Below are positions 20,699 to 32,026 of a stretch of DNA of 64,000 nt, in pieces. Origin of the DNA: Pseudofabraea citricarpa (Eukaryota; Ascomycota; Leotiomycetes; Helotiales; Dermateaceae); the NCBI GenBank assembly GCA_029641185.1, contig JAPWGK010000019.1:310001-374000 (forward strand), given 5' to 3'. The position numbers and the translations under genes were made by a program. The notes under the pieces were generated by a model. It was given only the letters and a program-made list of their open reading frames with translations, was not told the origin of the DNA and searched no databases. Each line of letters opens with the position of its first letter. The first letter of the stretch is position 1.

Positions 20699-23600
20699 AT
20701 GGAGCGAAATGAAGGTATCATCAGATGGTCACCAAATCCTTCTCGGGACGAATTTCTCACAGTTAACCTCAATTTCCGCATAATTCAAGTCTATGAAGCC
20801 ACAGGTCACGCTCGTCTTGGTCAATTCGAGTATGAAAAAACTTCAAAGCATAATGAGTTTCCTTCGTTGACGGCATACGACTGGTCACCCAAGGTGAACG
20901 GATTGGTGGCGGTTGGAACTGGCAGTGGACAGGTTCATCTTCTACGTGTCGATGATAATTCCAACAATTCTTTAACTCTACCACTCAAACTCCAGCGGTC
21001 TTGCCATGCTGTCGCATTTAATACTGATGGTCTTCTTGCTGTTGGTCTGGATCGAGTGCGGAATGATATGTGTCTCCAAATATGGGACATTAATCAACGA
21101 CTTGGTGGTTGGGATCCTGCATCATCGGGATGGGCCACTGCTGCAAAGGATCCAATTGAGCCAATACATAAGCTGGAGGCAAGTGTGGCGATATCGAGTA
21201 TTCGATTTTTTGAAGACCAGCCGAAGACTTTAGCAGTTGGCATCAAGAATCAAAACATTCGGATTCATGATCTTCGTGGTATGTGTGCTACCTATGTAGC
21301 TCTTGATTTGATCCATGCTGACAATAATTAGATCCAAGCTCTTCTGTCATGACGTTTCAGACTAGGTGTAATAACAATCTTGCAATCGATTATGCAGACA
21401 CAAACTATTTTGCTTCGTCGACACTTGATCAACCAGGACTTGTGGTTTGGGATCGACGTGCGGCTGGACGTCCATTGGCTTCGCCAATGTATCTTGAATC
21501 GGTCGACAATAACGAGATTCCATGGGGAGGTGCCCTTAAACTTGACCAGGCTATCGATCGAGAGAAGAATGCATATATTCGAGGTCTTCGGTACTGTCGT
21601 GATCAGCGTGGAACATTAGGAGTTCTCTCCAGTACTGGTCAGTTGCAGGTTATGCAAATCAACAAGGAGTTCATTGACCCAGAATCCAAGAGTTTTGGAA
21701 TTAGCGGCAGTCCAGAATTGCTAGAAGTCAAGAGGTCTTATGACATTGAATACCCTTACAGCAATGAGGATTATGGAGGAAGATATGATGAACGTATCAT
21801 CTCATTTGATTGGTTGGCTTTGGGTAATTCAGCACTTCAATCACGTGTAGTGACTCTGAGAGCAAACGGCAAGATCGAGATTCTTCAGAAACCTGCGGCA
21901 ACATCAGACCAACTATCAAAGCTGATTCCTTGGATGCCTCCACATCGCCGTAAGTTAATCAAGAATATATGAAAAGAAACTTCAGGCTAACTCTGTATAG
22001 TCAATGAACCTCTGTCATTGATGAAATTTGCAGACCCCAGCGAAGGTGCGATTGTTTACGGTCCGCTTTTCACAGCGGAAGCAAACAAGGATATGCCGCT
22101 TTTTGGTAAGAAAAAGTTAACTGGAGACAATGTCACCTCACACCTGAGCCCGGAACAGTATCATAAGATGAAATCTACACCCGATCTTGTCGTCGATCTA
22201 AATGCTCCCCAGAAGAGTAACGAGTCAACAGGATCGGCGAATGAGGAGACACCAGTCTCGGCTTTCAAAAAGAACTCGAAGCTTAGATTGGCTCCAGATT
22301 TGCCCCTAGCGAAAGATGCTAGTGATAACATGGCTGAAATCATGCTCAAGCGAGCAAAGGATGGCTACCTATTCAATTGTTTGAAGAACAAAAGCATCAT
22401 CTCTCATGATCCGAGCTTACAGAATGCATGGGAATGGGTTGCAGGTTAGTAAACAATCGTGTAAAACCCAAAACTTCCCTAACGAGTATCTAGGCGCGGA
22501 AGATGCTGCAAAAGATGACGGCATGGTCTCGATGGTCTTAGATCTTAGTTACATGGGAGTCCAGACAATTTGGATGAATAAGCTAGGTAAGATAATTACG
22601 AGGATCGAAAGAGAGCGCTAAGATTATCCAGGTGAAGCATCACATTCAAGACTTATCGACAGTACGATCATACCAAATGCAAATGAATGGGAACGTCTTA
22701 TTGGCCTTATCAACACAGATGTTGGTTTGGCAGATTATAAGCTGGGAGTGGAGACTTCCAGACCACAGCATCGAAAACTCTGCCTTACAATCAATGGCTG
22801 GGGATTAGCCTCGGCCGATTTTGATGCAGATTTAGAGGCTTTGGAAAGCGATGGAAAGCACACCCAAGCCGCGATCTGGGCCATGATCGAGGGAGTTCCA
22901 AAACGAGCAATTGAGATTCTACAAAGAGGTGGCCCAGATATGTTATTTGTGGCTATGGCACTTGAGATCAAGTTTCAGTCTAACACGAATAAGGATTTGG
23001 GATCCGACTGGGTTCAGGCAATTGCAAGAAGTCCGCAAATGAAGAAGGATCCATATCTTCGGGCAATTTCCGGTTATATCAGCACTGGAGATTGGACTAC
23101 TGTTGTGGGCGAGCAGTCGCTTCCTCTAAGAGCGCGTGTTGGAATTGCACTTCGACATCTGGATGATTCTCAACTTACAGACTGGTTGACCGAAGAACTC
23201 GAGAAATCTATGAAGTCTGGAGATCTCGCAGGAATAGTCCTCACAGGCATTACCGACAACTTGGTAGATATTCTGTCAAAGTATGTCGAGAGAACAGGCG
23301 ACTTTCAGACAGCTACTCTCATACTGTCTTTCTGCGCGCCTCGGTACATCGACGATATTCGTTGCGCAAATTTAAGGAAGGAATATCAGGCTTTCCTACA
23401 ACATCACAAGAAATACATACTCCGAGTCTGGTTTGAGCAAGGATCGACGAAGAAGAGTCGGCTCCGTGACGGCACACCGATTATCAAACCACCACCACGT
23501 CAAGTAACAATCCGATGCCTGAAGTGTGATTCGCAAGCAGCAAATGATCTTGATAATTCAGGCGGTGGTGCGCATCCTTCGTCAGGACCTTCAATAACAA

Positions 23601-23914
23601 CAGTCGATCATCGCAACCCTCTCATGACCTCAGGTGTCAATGCTGGCCTCAGCTGTCCAAAATGCGGCTCTCATCTTGGTCGATGCATCTCATGTCTTCA
23701 AATTGTCGGCCGGCCACGATCAGACCGGCCTGAGCTATCGCCCGATCCTGCAATTCGCCGAATGGCCAACTTCCCCAGCTGGTGTCTCAGATGCAATCAC
23801 CTTATGCATATGGATTGCTCGGTTGCTTGGTTCGGTAAGCACGTCGAGTGTCCAGTTTCTGAGTGTCGTTGCCAGTGCAATTATGAGGCTGCTCAGAAGG
23901 GAAACCTGGATTAA
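20699..23914 (+). CDS. sea4: SEA/GATOR2 complex subunit SEA4 (Mios homolog)
   Basis: Five exons: 20699-21278, 21332-21949, 22001-22444, 22494-22586 and 22632-23914, giving 1005 aa. The introns are 53, 51, 49 and 45 nt and all keep the frame. Sea4/Mios is part of the vacuole- or lysosome-associated complex that controls TORC1 in response to amino acids. The N-terminal half begins with IIRWSPNPSRDEFLTVN and contains WD-type repeats (YDWSPKVNGLVAVGTGSG, SCHAVAFNTDGLLAVGLD, LVVWDRRAAGRP). A helical middle region follows. Residues about 919-995 form the family's zinc-ribbon/RING-like end: CPKCGSHLGRCISC, then WCLRCNHLMHMDC and CPVSECRCQC. An additional CLKC pair lies near residue 875. Length and order of domains match the Mios family (human MIOS 875 aa). 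Confidence is high. Confidence 0.93.
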
Positions 23915-24980
23915 CGAGGGTACGACTTCTGAGGAACTGGAGAGGAGGGTCTGTATAGTATTTGCTGGTCGTAGAATGTATGTAGTTTAAGGATACCCAG
24001 TTTACCCTGAACTATTTCAAGAATGACAGGTATGATTCCCTGCTTTTGATCAGTTGTGTTTTGTTTTTTATTTCTCTTCCAACGGAGCTGTTGCAAAATC
24101 CCCTGAAATACTAAGAGTTACTCTTACGGGATACATGACCGTTGGAAGATAGCATGAAATCATGAAGACTCTGGGGCATTTGTATGTGGTGCGAAAGGGA
24201 AATTTTCAATCAGTTTCAAAGCTTTCTGTATTCTTTAAACTAACGAGCTAGTAACAGCCTTCCTCGGAACAGTAGTCGATTAGTATGCCGCAGCAACGAA
24301 TCTATCTAGTAACGTTGCTTGCTAGAGAACAGAGCCATGTATTAGAAGGTCCCATTCCGGAATCCAGCGTGTCTACGTTGTAACGGATAGACAAGCGCGC
24401 TAGATGCACTACCTGTATTTAAGCTGTTTCCTCCGCTACAGGAGCTTCTCTCTCTTCACCCACCCAGAGAATAGTCTCACACAACCTATTCTACCCTTGT
24501 CACAACGTTCTCCACCACCAGCACCCGGCATTTTTGAGGGGGTGATCGATCAATGCCGCCAGTTTCAGACTCATCGGGCTAGCAAGAACTAGAGCGCCCC
24601 TGTGTTATTATTGTCAGTATTTCAGGCCAGTCTTCGATCGGGGTAAAGTGGAAGGTGGACTTACGAAGTTGCAAGAATAAAATTGTCCAATCTGAAGGAC
24701 AAGAGACAGATCTTCTTGGTGCCACGAGTTGAAGAATGGTGGGAACCCAGAAGAGAAGTCTTCTCGCTATGGGGCTCTTGTACCATAGTCATAAAGTGAT
24801 TCGGATTCCCTCGCAACAAGTCCTACATGGAGCTTCAAAACTGAAACCGGATACTCGTTTTCTTCCGGTCGTAGGGTTATCCATTGGAGGTATCCCTCGC
24901 TCTCAAGCTCTGCCGGCCCATGGTACATCCTCGAGGAAAGTCTTGGGGATTGAGTTGCCGCCAACATGGGAAATTCCTCT

Positions 24981-25307
24981 CTGGCGTGTCAGCAAGCTCC
25001 AGTCTTCTCTAAGGAAGATGTTGCCTGCATGCTCGGACAATACTCATCGTTGCTGTGTGTGTCCTAACCACGTCCCACAATACTCAGCTGCGTTGGAATC
25101 GCTCCGTTTTCTCGCTCTTGAGACAGGAAGCATATATCCTTATCTGGCGTGTCAGCAAGCTCCAGTCTTCTCTAATGAAGATGCTGCCTGCATGCTCGGA
25201 CAATAACTCATCGTTGCTGTGTGTGTCCTAACCACGTCCCACAATACTCAGCTGCGTTGGAATCGCTCCGTTTTCTCGCTCTTGGGACAGGAAGCATATA
25301 TCCTCAT
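24981..25307. repeat. 163/164-bp tandem duplication
   Basis: The block beginning CTGGCGTGTCAGCAAGCTCC at 24981 is repeated from 25144 with only a few substitutions (for example AAGGAAGATGTT versus AATGAAGATGCT, and GAGACAGG versus GGGACAGG) and one inserted base (ACAATACTCATCG versus ACAATAACTCATCG). Near-identity implies a recent duplication. A short stub, CTGGCTTGCAG, begins where a third copy would start. Confidence 0.92.
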
Positions 25308-25441
25308 CTGGCTTGCAGAAACCTTTGATAAACTTGTGAAGCTTGCAGCGTCTCCGGCCGAGAGAGAATATCTGAAAAGTATTAGATGATGGCCAGAGAG
25401 GGGTCTAGTTCTTCTGGTATCTTTCACTGACCTCACTTTTC

Positions 25442-25785
25442 GCACACCAGGGACTTCCCAGCTTAACTGGTGTGCAAGTCTTTCGGAGGCCTCGCTGTTT
25501 TATACACCGGAGACTTCCCAGCTTAGCTGGTGTGTAGATCTTTCGCAGGCCTCGCTGTTTTGCACACCGGAGACTTCCCAGCTTAGCTGGTGTGGAGATC
25601 TTTCGCAGGCCTCGCTGTTTTGCACACCGGAGACTTCCCAGCTTAGCTGGTGTGGAGATCTTTCGCAGGCCTCGCTGTTTTGCACACCGGAGACTTCCCA
25701 GCTTAGCTCGTGTGGAGATCTTTCGCAGGCCTCGCTGTTTTGCACACCGGAGACTTCCCAGCTTAGCTGGTGTGTAGGTCTTTCG
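25442..25785. repeat. 60-bp minisatellite, six copies
   Basis: Copies start near 25442, 25502, 25562, 25622, 25682 and 25742. Copies 3 and 4 are identical, copy 5 differs by one base (GCTCG for GCTGG), copy 1 is the most divergent, and copy 6 decays after TCTTTCGC. Each unit contains ACTTCCCAGCTTAGCTGG and TTTCGCAGGCCTCGCTGTTTT. Copy 1 holds a perfect 9-bp inverted repeat, GCACACCAG...CTGGTGTGC, around a 16-nt loop; later copies keep a shorter CACACC...GGTGTG version. The gradient from a divergent edge to an identical centre fits expansion by unequal exchange or slippage. There are no unique spacers, so it is not CRISPR-like. Confidence 0.95.
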
Positions 25786-26933
25786 CTTGGTCCTGGTCCT
25801 GGCCTTAGAAGACTATCCGGACGTCCGATCGGGTGGTGCTGCTGGAGCAGGTTGGCCAGAGGAACTACACAACACATCAAGTCAGTCTCTGATCGAATAA
25901 GAAAAATGCAAAAATAAGAAAAGTGTGAAGTAGTGCAGGCGAAGGGTTCAAGCCCCCAAACAAAAGCTTTTGTCATATAACCAGACTTACTGTGCGTTGC
26001 AAGGTTGGTGGGAAGAGTGTAGCTGTATACCTAGGCCAAGAAGCCAAAGGGGTTTGTCGAACATGCATTCTCGAGTATGCTGGATGGCTTCGTTATGTCG
26101 AGAGTGCTCGTAGTGCCGGGCATCGATTAATTTGTCATATGCAGGGGTGGATGGAACTAAAAGAAATATATTAGCTGGTGGTGACCAGAGTGAAGGGAGG
26201 AAGGGTGCAATTGCATACCTGGAGACTGAGGTCTATAGTTTTCGGGATCTGTCTCGATGCAATTCTTCTGTCATCGAGTTCCCGTTGCTCTGGGGTAAGG
26301 AGAAAAGGACACGGACTGCATGATGCACCAGCATCGAATGTTATGATGTTGTGATGTGAAGTTGGATATGCTTGAAGGGATGAAGTAACATAGGCTTGAT
26401 GAAGAGATGGTGGGTTATGCCTTTGGGTATGGGTATGTTGGGAGAGGGTTGAAATGATGTGAAGAGGAGATGAAGGATGGAAGAGAAATTTGGGGGAAGG
26501 GGGGGTCTTTATACCCGTTGCGAAGGCTTTTTGCTATGGCTTGTTGTCAAGCGTGGAAAGAACAATACGACTAGATTGAAATTGTCAGGAGAGGAAGTCA
26601 CTCGCCAATTCATGGATCACAGCACCGTCATGCCTGCATTCTTTGTTTTCTCGTGGATATTTCCCGAGAGACCAGGCAATTGCCACTCACCAGTCAGTGC
26701 AACCAGAAGCCACGAACCTTACATCATGCCATGGCTGTCTTTGAACATGTCCACTGCTGAGGCAAGCACCTTCAGGGTTCCATGCAAGAAGTCACTTCAC
26801 GCAAACCACTTTTGTCAACTCAAATATACCTGAAAGTCGTTCTTGTGTGTACATCTATGTTTTACATCTCACTTCTCAAATCTATATTATACAACGATCA
26901 GATCATTCCAAAAAAAAAAAAGCCTGCCATGGA

Positions 26934-28855
26934 TCACTTTGAAGCCTCATATGTACTCGTCAACCCCAGAACTCTGTCTCTCGATTCAATCAAGTATAAA
27001 AAGCCTGGCTCAGTTCTGAGCCAATTTCGGGTACGATGACGTCTTGCCTCTGCGTCTGGGATTGCTCCGGCCAAGAACCCATTGAACAGAGGCCCATGTG
27101 CCTCATAATACCACATGATACTCTTGATTGCCTCAAAATCCTCACCTTCCCCGTGTGGTTGCTGTGACAGCTCACTCAAGAACCAGTCGCGGTCGGCTTT
27201 GGTCGTCGCTTCCATTCCGCCCATCGCTAAACACCACGACATCAATTCTTCGAATCCATTTCTCCAGATCGACGGATCATCCTTTATGACGGATAAGAGA
27301 GACCTCAGTTTTTCGACATGCTTCATCGACATTACTGCCATGATGCCGCACAGGCGTCGTATCTCGGCCAGGTATAAAATGCAGCTGAGTCGAAGCACTT
27401 CCCGCAGTACGGAACACTGATCTTCCGTGTCGACCACAGCATATTCATCCGAGAGTGAAAGCAACTCATGTAGTATAGGAGAGAGATACATGGCGGCGAA
27501 TTCACCATTTTTGTATATTTCTCCTCGAGTCTCAGCTGCGGCTTTGCTGAGGTATGAAGAGAAGCGCGAGATGGTCTCGAATATGTCAATTATCTTGACT
27601 TGAGTAGGGAATTGACTGCGCCATCTTTGAGATATTATCTGCTGGTTAATTGATATGGGATCTGAGAGGTTCCACCGTGCTTCTTTCGGAAGGAAGTAGA
27701 ACGGGAGTGGAAAATTAGGGACGGTATCTCCTGTTGCCGAGCCCCCTAAATCGATCCTGTGGGTTTGTTAGCATGGAAGTTTTGAAATCCTGATTATACC
27801 GAGAAATATATAGATCTGAGCTGCAGTTCACTACTTCCATGTTGTTGAGTATTTGGTGGTGTGGATAGTGTTTCTGTCAAAAGACAAGGTTAAGCCATGC
27901 TTACCAGAAGAGAACTAGCCTAACAAGGCGATTAGGGTTGAGCACTTCAACTCCACCACGTTGGCGTGTCAATTCCTTTACCGCATTGATATGCATTCTC
28001 CAACCTCTGAGATCCCCTATCCCATGCTGTGACGCCTCACGATTAGCGACTTCGTATCTCTAGCCAGGGAGGGGTTAACCATTTCTTACACGGTAACAAG
28101 CAAAACCAACAATAGCTGAGATAAGGCCATCAGTAATCACTTTATTCGGATCGGCCAACCGATCCCTGACCAAAGTCACGGCCTTCGTATGATGCATGAT
28201 GGATTCGAAACTCTCCGGTGCGTTGGTGGTGCTTTTAAGCGAGCTGATATTCAGTGCAGCATTGGACAGGACCTGGTGGAAAGAGGCAGGATCCAGCAGG
28301 CCCACAGGCAGCCATGCATCTCTAAAGGGTGGGATATTTCCATAGCGGTCGTCAAAAACTAATCACGCGTCTGAGATTGGCATCTTTGAACAGAGTGGCT
28401 TGCAGCTTACCATGATCGATTAGTCGTAGCGTATCGTGCGTCATCTCGATTGGGTATTTGATGAAGGGATCCATGCGCCCTGTCCAGACTCTCTGTATCG
28501 CGGGGACATATCCATGCTGTTGGTCTTCCTGATGAGGAATTAAAGCTTGGGAAGGTGGCTGGCGGGGGACATGTGCCGAAGACTGATTCGGATCCAATGC
28601 AGACTCAAGATTAGCGACATTATATTGACTGCCCATTGAAGGTGCATCACTGCTCTGGTAATCTCCAACGTCTGGTTCAAGAAATTGAGGTGTCTCTGGA
28701 ATCTCAAGAGAAAATTGCAAAGTCTTCTGCTTGTACGGACGGCCTGGTTTCCGCCTGGCTTTACCAATATCCCTCATAACATGCTTGCGGATGTGTTTCT
28801 GTGTCGATTTATCATTGCTAGGAGAGCCAGTTTGGTTAATGAATGCTAAATCCAT
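26934..28855 (-). CDS. Fungal_trans_2 (tachykinin-type) transcription factor
   Basis: Five exons (minus strand): 28855-28411, 28358-28090, 28035-27905, 27820-27800 and 27756-26934, giving 562 aa. The introns are 52, 54, 84 and 43 nt. The N-terminus has the hallmark of this mould-specific group, FINQTG...QKHIRKHVMRDIGKARRKPGRP, and there is no Zn2Cys6 cluster in front, as is usual for tachykinin-family members. The rest is the helical Fungal_trans_2-like region, with motifs FRDAWLPVGLLDPASFH, GWRMHINAVKELTQRRGG, FWCSDLY and VPNFPLPFYFLP. Exon 4 is only 21 nt; it is supported by splice signals on both sides and by joining SDLYIS to RIDLGGS in frame. The donor of intron 2 (GTAAGA) and its acceptor are the least certain. 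DNA binding and targets are unknown. Divergence from a P450 gene suggests a pathway regulator, which is inference. Confidence 0.83.
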
Positions 28856-29843
28856 GGTTGATTCTTGCTACACCTTTCAGGGGATTGCGATATGTGCGAC
28901 CTGGAGAAACTAATAGCGGCAGATTCTTTAGCATCGCGATCGTCCCTGCAGCCTTTTAAGATATGATAAGAATGGCAAATGGTCTCCCTGAGACTTACAT
29001 ATGTCAGCAGGAAGGAGACTGATTGAATTTGTAAACGGCGATAGAGTAAGCGAGCGGTAATGCAGCATGGGTATACCATTCTCCCTTTTGGGAATAGTGT
29101 AGACTGCGCCGCTGTGAGTGTGGTATTACAAAGCATTCAAACCCTCCACGTCCTCGATCTGCCAAGCAACTTATAGCCTCATCGCAATGACTCAGCAACC
29201 AAGCCTCAAATATACACATCACAAGCTTCTGTCGATGCCAGATCATCGCATACAAATCTCAGCAATGCAACCTGGCAGTAGTAGGAGCAGTTGAGAATTA
29301 TCCAGCGACAATTCTGGGACAGGTGCAGTCGTAAATTGGGATCTGCACATAAATCCATGACCGATGACAACAAGTGCTCGAAATTTCTGGCGTTTGTCAC
29401 TTGGAAAACCCGAGCCAGCTCAGATAATTGGAGTAGAGGAAATTCATTGTGTCAGTGTGGCAAGTGTACAGAAGGGCGACTGGATGACCCGTGAACCAGA
29501 CAATTCCCGGCTGGTAATATGCAAGTGCATCAATGTTGCTGCACGACCCCCTCTTTTTTCATGTGCTTTTCTCAATATCTATCGCATATCAGGATAGACT
29601 TCATTTGTTCTCCGTGATCATACATGATGCACAATTTCTTACTCAGAAGGTGATCCAGTGGGTTTCGGCAGGTCCAACTCAATGGGAAATGCCCTTCCGC
29701 TGCGCAGGGTCGAATAGCTAAGGCAATAAAAATGCGAGGCTGCCCAGGTGGATTTTGGTTCTGTGAAGACCACAGAATTTTATCGTACTCTACCGATTAC
29801 TGTGCAAGACTCTGGGGGGAACTCTGACTCTCTGACATTTATA
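28856..29843. promoter_or_regulatory. Divergent intergenic region, transcription factor/P450
   Basis: 988 bp between two divergent start codons. The short open frames show no recognised motif. It should contain both promoters. No specific binding site was recognised. Confidence 0.5.
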
Positions 29844-31625
29844 ATGGCTTCTTTGCCCGTCAGTCTGACATTATTCAACAGTGCAATTGCTTTTCTAAGC
29901 ATTGTAAGTCCTTCAAGATCTTATCAAATATATTTTTACATATTCTGAATCTGCGGGCTGATCCCTCTACTGCCAGGTTCTCCTACACAGAATCTCTACG
30001 ATCTTCTACAGAATCTGCATCCACCCACTGGGCAAGTACCAGGGGCCAAAATTATGGGCAGCAAGTCGGCTTCCACACGCCTACCACTCATTCAAAGGCA
30101 CGCTCAACTACGAGCTCGAGAAGCTTCACGCCAAGTACGGACCCGTGGTACGCATCACTCCCAATGAGCTGTCCTACATCACCGCCGAGGCGTGGAACGA
30201 TATCTACACGCGATCTCCACACGGCAAGGCACCATTAAAAAAAGCCAGGAATTTCGCAGAGCCAGAAAACGGGGTGCGTGGATTGTTGACCGTCCCAGGC
30301 GAGAAAGACCACAGCCGAATGAGGTAGGCAGTCTGGTATTTTATCGAGGCCTTTACCTGTTTGCTTATTTCTGTCGTAGGCGGATTCTAGCCCCGGGCTT
30401 TTCTGAGAAGGCTCTCAGGGACCAGGAGCCGATCATCACAAAGTATTTTGATCAACTCATGCAGAGACTGAAGGAGAACTGTGCCGAGCCTCTTGATATG
30501 ACGAAGTGGTTTAGCCTGATGGCCTTTGACGTTATTGGGGATTTGACATTTGGGGAGTCGTTCAACGGGTTGGAAAGCTCTACCGAGCATGTTAGTACTT
30601 TGTTGAAAACGAGATTGTGGTGATTTACTGATCCATCTCTTCTGATATAGCCCTGGATCTTGACTTTCGTCAACGATCAGAGAACGAACGTACTGATGTC
30701 CCTAGCCTTCCGCTTCACGCCTCTCGACAAGATCCTGCTGAGGTTCCTCCCGGACGAAATGCACGAGAAGCAGAAGGCACATAAAGCATTCAGCGTAGCT
30801 CGGCTAAAAGAAAGACTTGGGTTTGAGAAACCCCGTCAGGACTTGTTCGTATCTCCCATCCCAAAAGAACCCCAGGATGAGTTTCCTGTCTGATCTTTGA
30901 TACGCAGCCTCGTCAAAGTCCAGAAGACAATCGACACGCCAGAAGGATTCAGCATGGACGAGATGGAAGACACGATCCCGATCCTCGTCATAGCCGGAGC
31001 CGAGACGACCTCGACAGCACTTGCAGGCGCCGCATACTACCTCAGCACAAACCCGGACACCCTCGCAAGACTGACGGCCGAGGTCAGAGGCGCCTTCGAG
31101 TCGGAAGACGAAATCACCATGGTGAGCGTGAACAAGCTGAGCTACGAACTCGCCGTGCTCAACGAAGTGCTGCGCATCCTGCCACCGGCCGCGAGCACCT
31201 TACCTCGCGTGACGCCGCGCGAGGGGAGTATCATCTGCGGACGATTCGTGCCGGGGCAGACGCTGGTAGGCGTCAATTTCTGGACGGCCTTCCACTCGCC
31301 GTCCAACTTCCGCGACCCGTACCGCTTCGTGCCCGAGCGCTGGCTGGAGACGGAGACTGACCAGCTGCTGCACGAGGATGATGGGTACAAAAACGACGAG
31401 CGGAAAGTCGTCCAGCCCTTCTCGGTTGGCCCGCGCGATTGCATGGGCAGGAACCTCGCGTACGCCGAGATGAAGGTCGTGCTTGCGAGGCTGGTTTGGA
31501 ATTTCGACTTGCGACTCAGGGAGGAGTCGAGGGGTTGGGATGCCGGCATGAGGCACTGGATTATCTATGAGAAGAAGCCTCTGTGGATGGATCTGAAGCC
31601 GGTGGTGAGAGAGAGGGTGGGTTGA
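29844..31625 (+). CDS. Cytochrome P450 monooxygenase (CYP65-like)
   Basis: Proposed exons: 29844-29903, 29977-30323, 30380-30590, 30651-30844 and 30908-31625 (509 aa). This is a microsomal heme monooxygenase with a hydrophobic N-terminal anchor, then IHPLGKYQGPKLWAASRLP and YGPVVRITPNELSY. The I-helix oxygen-binding motif is AGAETTST, the K-helix ExxR is in NEVLR, the PERF-region equivalent is RFVPERW, and the heme loop is FSVGPRDCMGR with its cysteine ligand. Together these give an organisation like the isotrichodermin-hydroxylase group. Introns 1-3 are well supported. The region 30845-30907 contains an in-frame TGA (30891-30893). A 63-nt intron with an unusual GTTCGT donor and CGCAG acceptor removes it and yields RQDFLVKVQKT, a family-like step, but a nonsense mutation is the alternative. 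The substrate is unknown. Confidence 0.82.
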
Positions 31626-31929
31626 GTTGGTGATTCAGGCTCAGTACATAGAAGCATTGATTTAGCGTCCATATTTTTTATTTATTTTCTTTTCGCTGTG
31701 AAATTCCCCATGCATAGCCAATCTTTTTTTTTTTTTTCTCATTTGGAGAATCAACACAAATCATCCTCAACGTTAAGAAGGAGAAAGAACGATACTACTT
31801 ACTGACAGCGCATTTCAATTGCGCTTCACCTCTTACCCCTCGCGCCCCCACTTGCGGCAGGCAATATAGACCAAATTAACACAATGTCTTACAAGCAAAC
31901 AAGGCAAACAGCTACTACTAGCAAACACC

Positions 31930-32009
31930 GCTTCCTTGGTCCAATGGTTAGGATTCCACCCTTCCAAACTCGATAGGTGGAGGTTCGTGTTCGATTCACG
32001 GAGGTTGCA
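31930..32009 (+). tRNA. tRNA-Gly(UCC) with a short intron; acceptor stem imperfect
   Basis: The cloverleaf reads: acceptor GCTTCCT, spacer TG, D-arm GTCC-AATGGTTA-GGAT, anticodon stem CCACC/GGTGG, T-arm TCGTG-TTCGATT-CACGG, 3' acceptor AGGTTGC and discriminator A. The 15 nt inside the anticodon stem fit a seven-base loop (C-T-TCC-A-A, anticodon UCC) plus an 8-nt intron at the canonical position after base 37. A-box (TGGTCCAATGG) and B-box (GTTCGATTC) are good. The acceptor stem has two adjacent T-T mismatches (pairs 3-70 and 4-69); a 5' arm of GCAACCT would pair perfectly, so this copy may be mutated. A T6 terminator follows. Confidence 0.68.
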
Positions 32010-32026
32010 AAACATGTTGTCTATTC

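Larger units (their letters stand above)
23915..26933. other. 3-kb repeat-bearing intergenic region
   Basis: It lies between convergent genes. It contains a 163-bp tandem duplication and a six-copy 60-bp minisatellite, listed separately. The open frames here (including frames running through the minisatellite on both strands) are explained by the repeat length being a multiple of three. No family was recognised. The right end is A- and T-rich. Confidence 0.6.

Noticed and set aside
25442..25785. CRISPR-like array
   Set aside because: The 60-bp units are contiguous with no unique spacers, and the genome is eukaryotic; it is a minisatellite.
25900..25975. tRNA suggested by a GGGTTCAAGCCCCC motif
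   Set aside because: It resembles a B-box, but no D-arm, anticodon arm or pairing acceptor stem can be folded around it.
25500..25976. Minus-strand 158-aa open frame with a 20-residue repeat as a secreted or repeat protein
   Set aside because: The 60-bp period is divisible by three, so open frames arise automatically on both strands. There is no signal peptide, no recognised family and no clear start context.
28036..28089. Alternative acceptor (GGCTAG) adding RYEVANRE to the transcription factor
   Set aside because: It would make the intron only about 30 nt, below the size that spliceosomes normally handle; the GTGAG acceptor gives 54 nt in the same phase.
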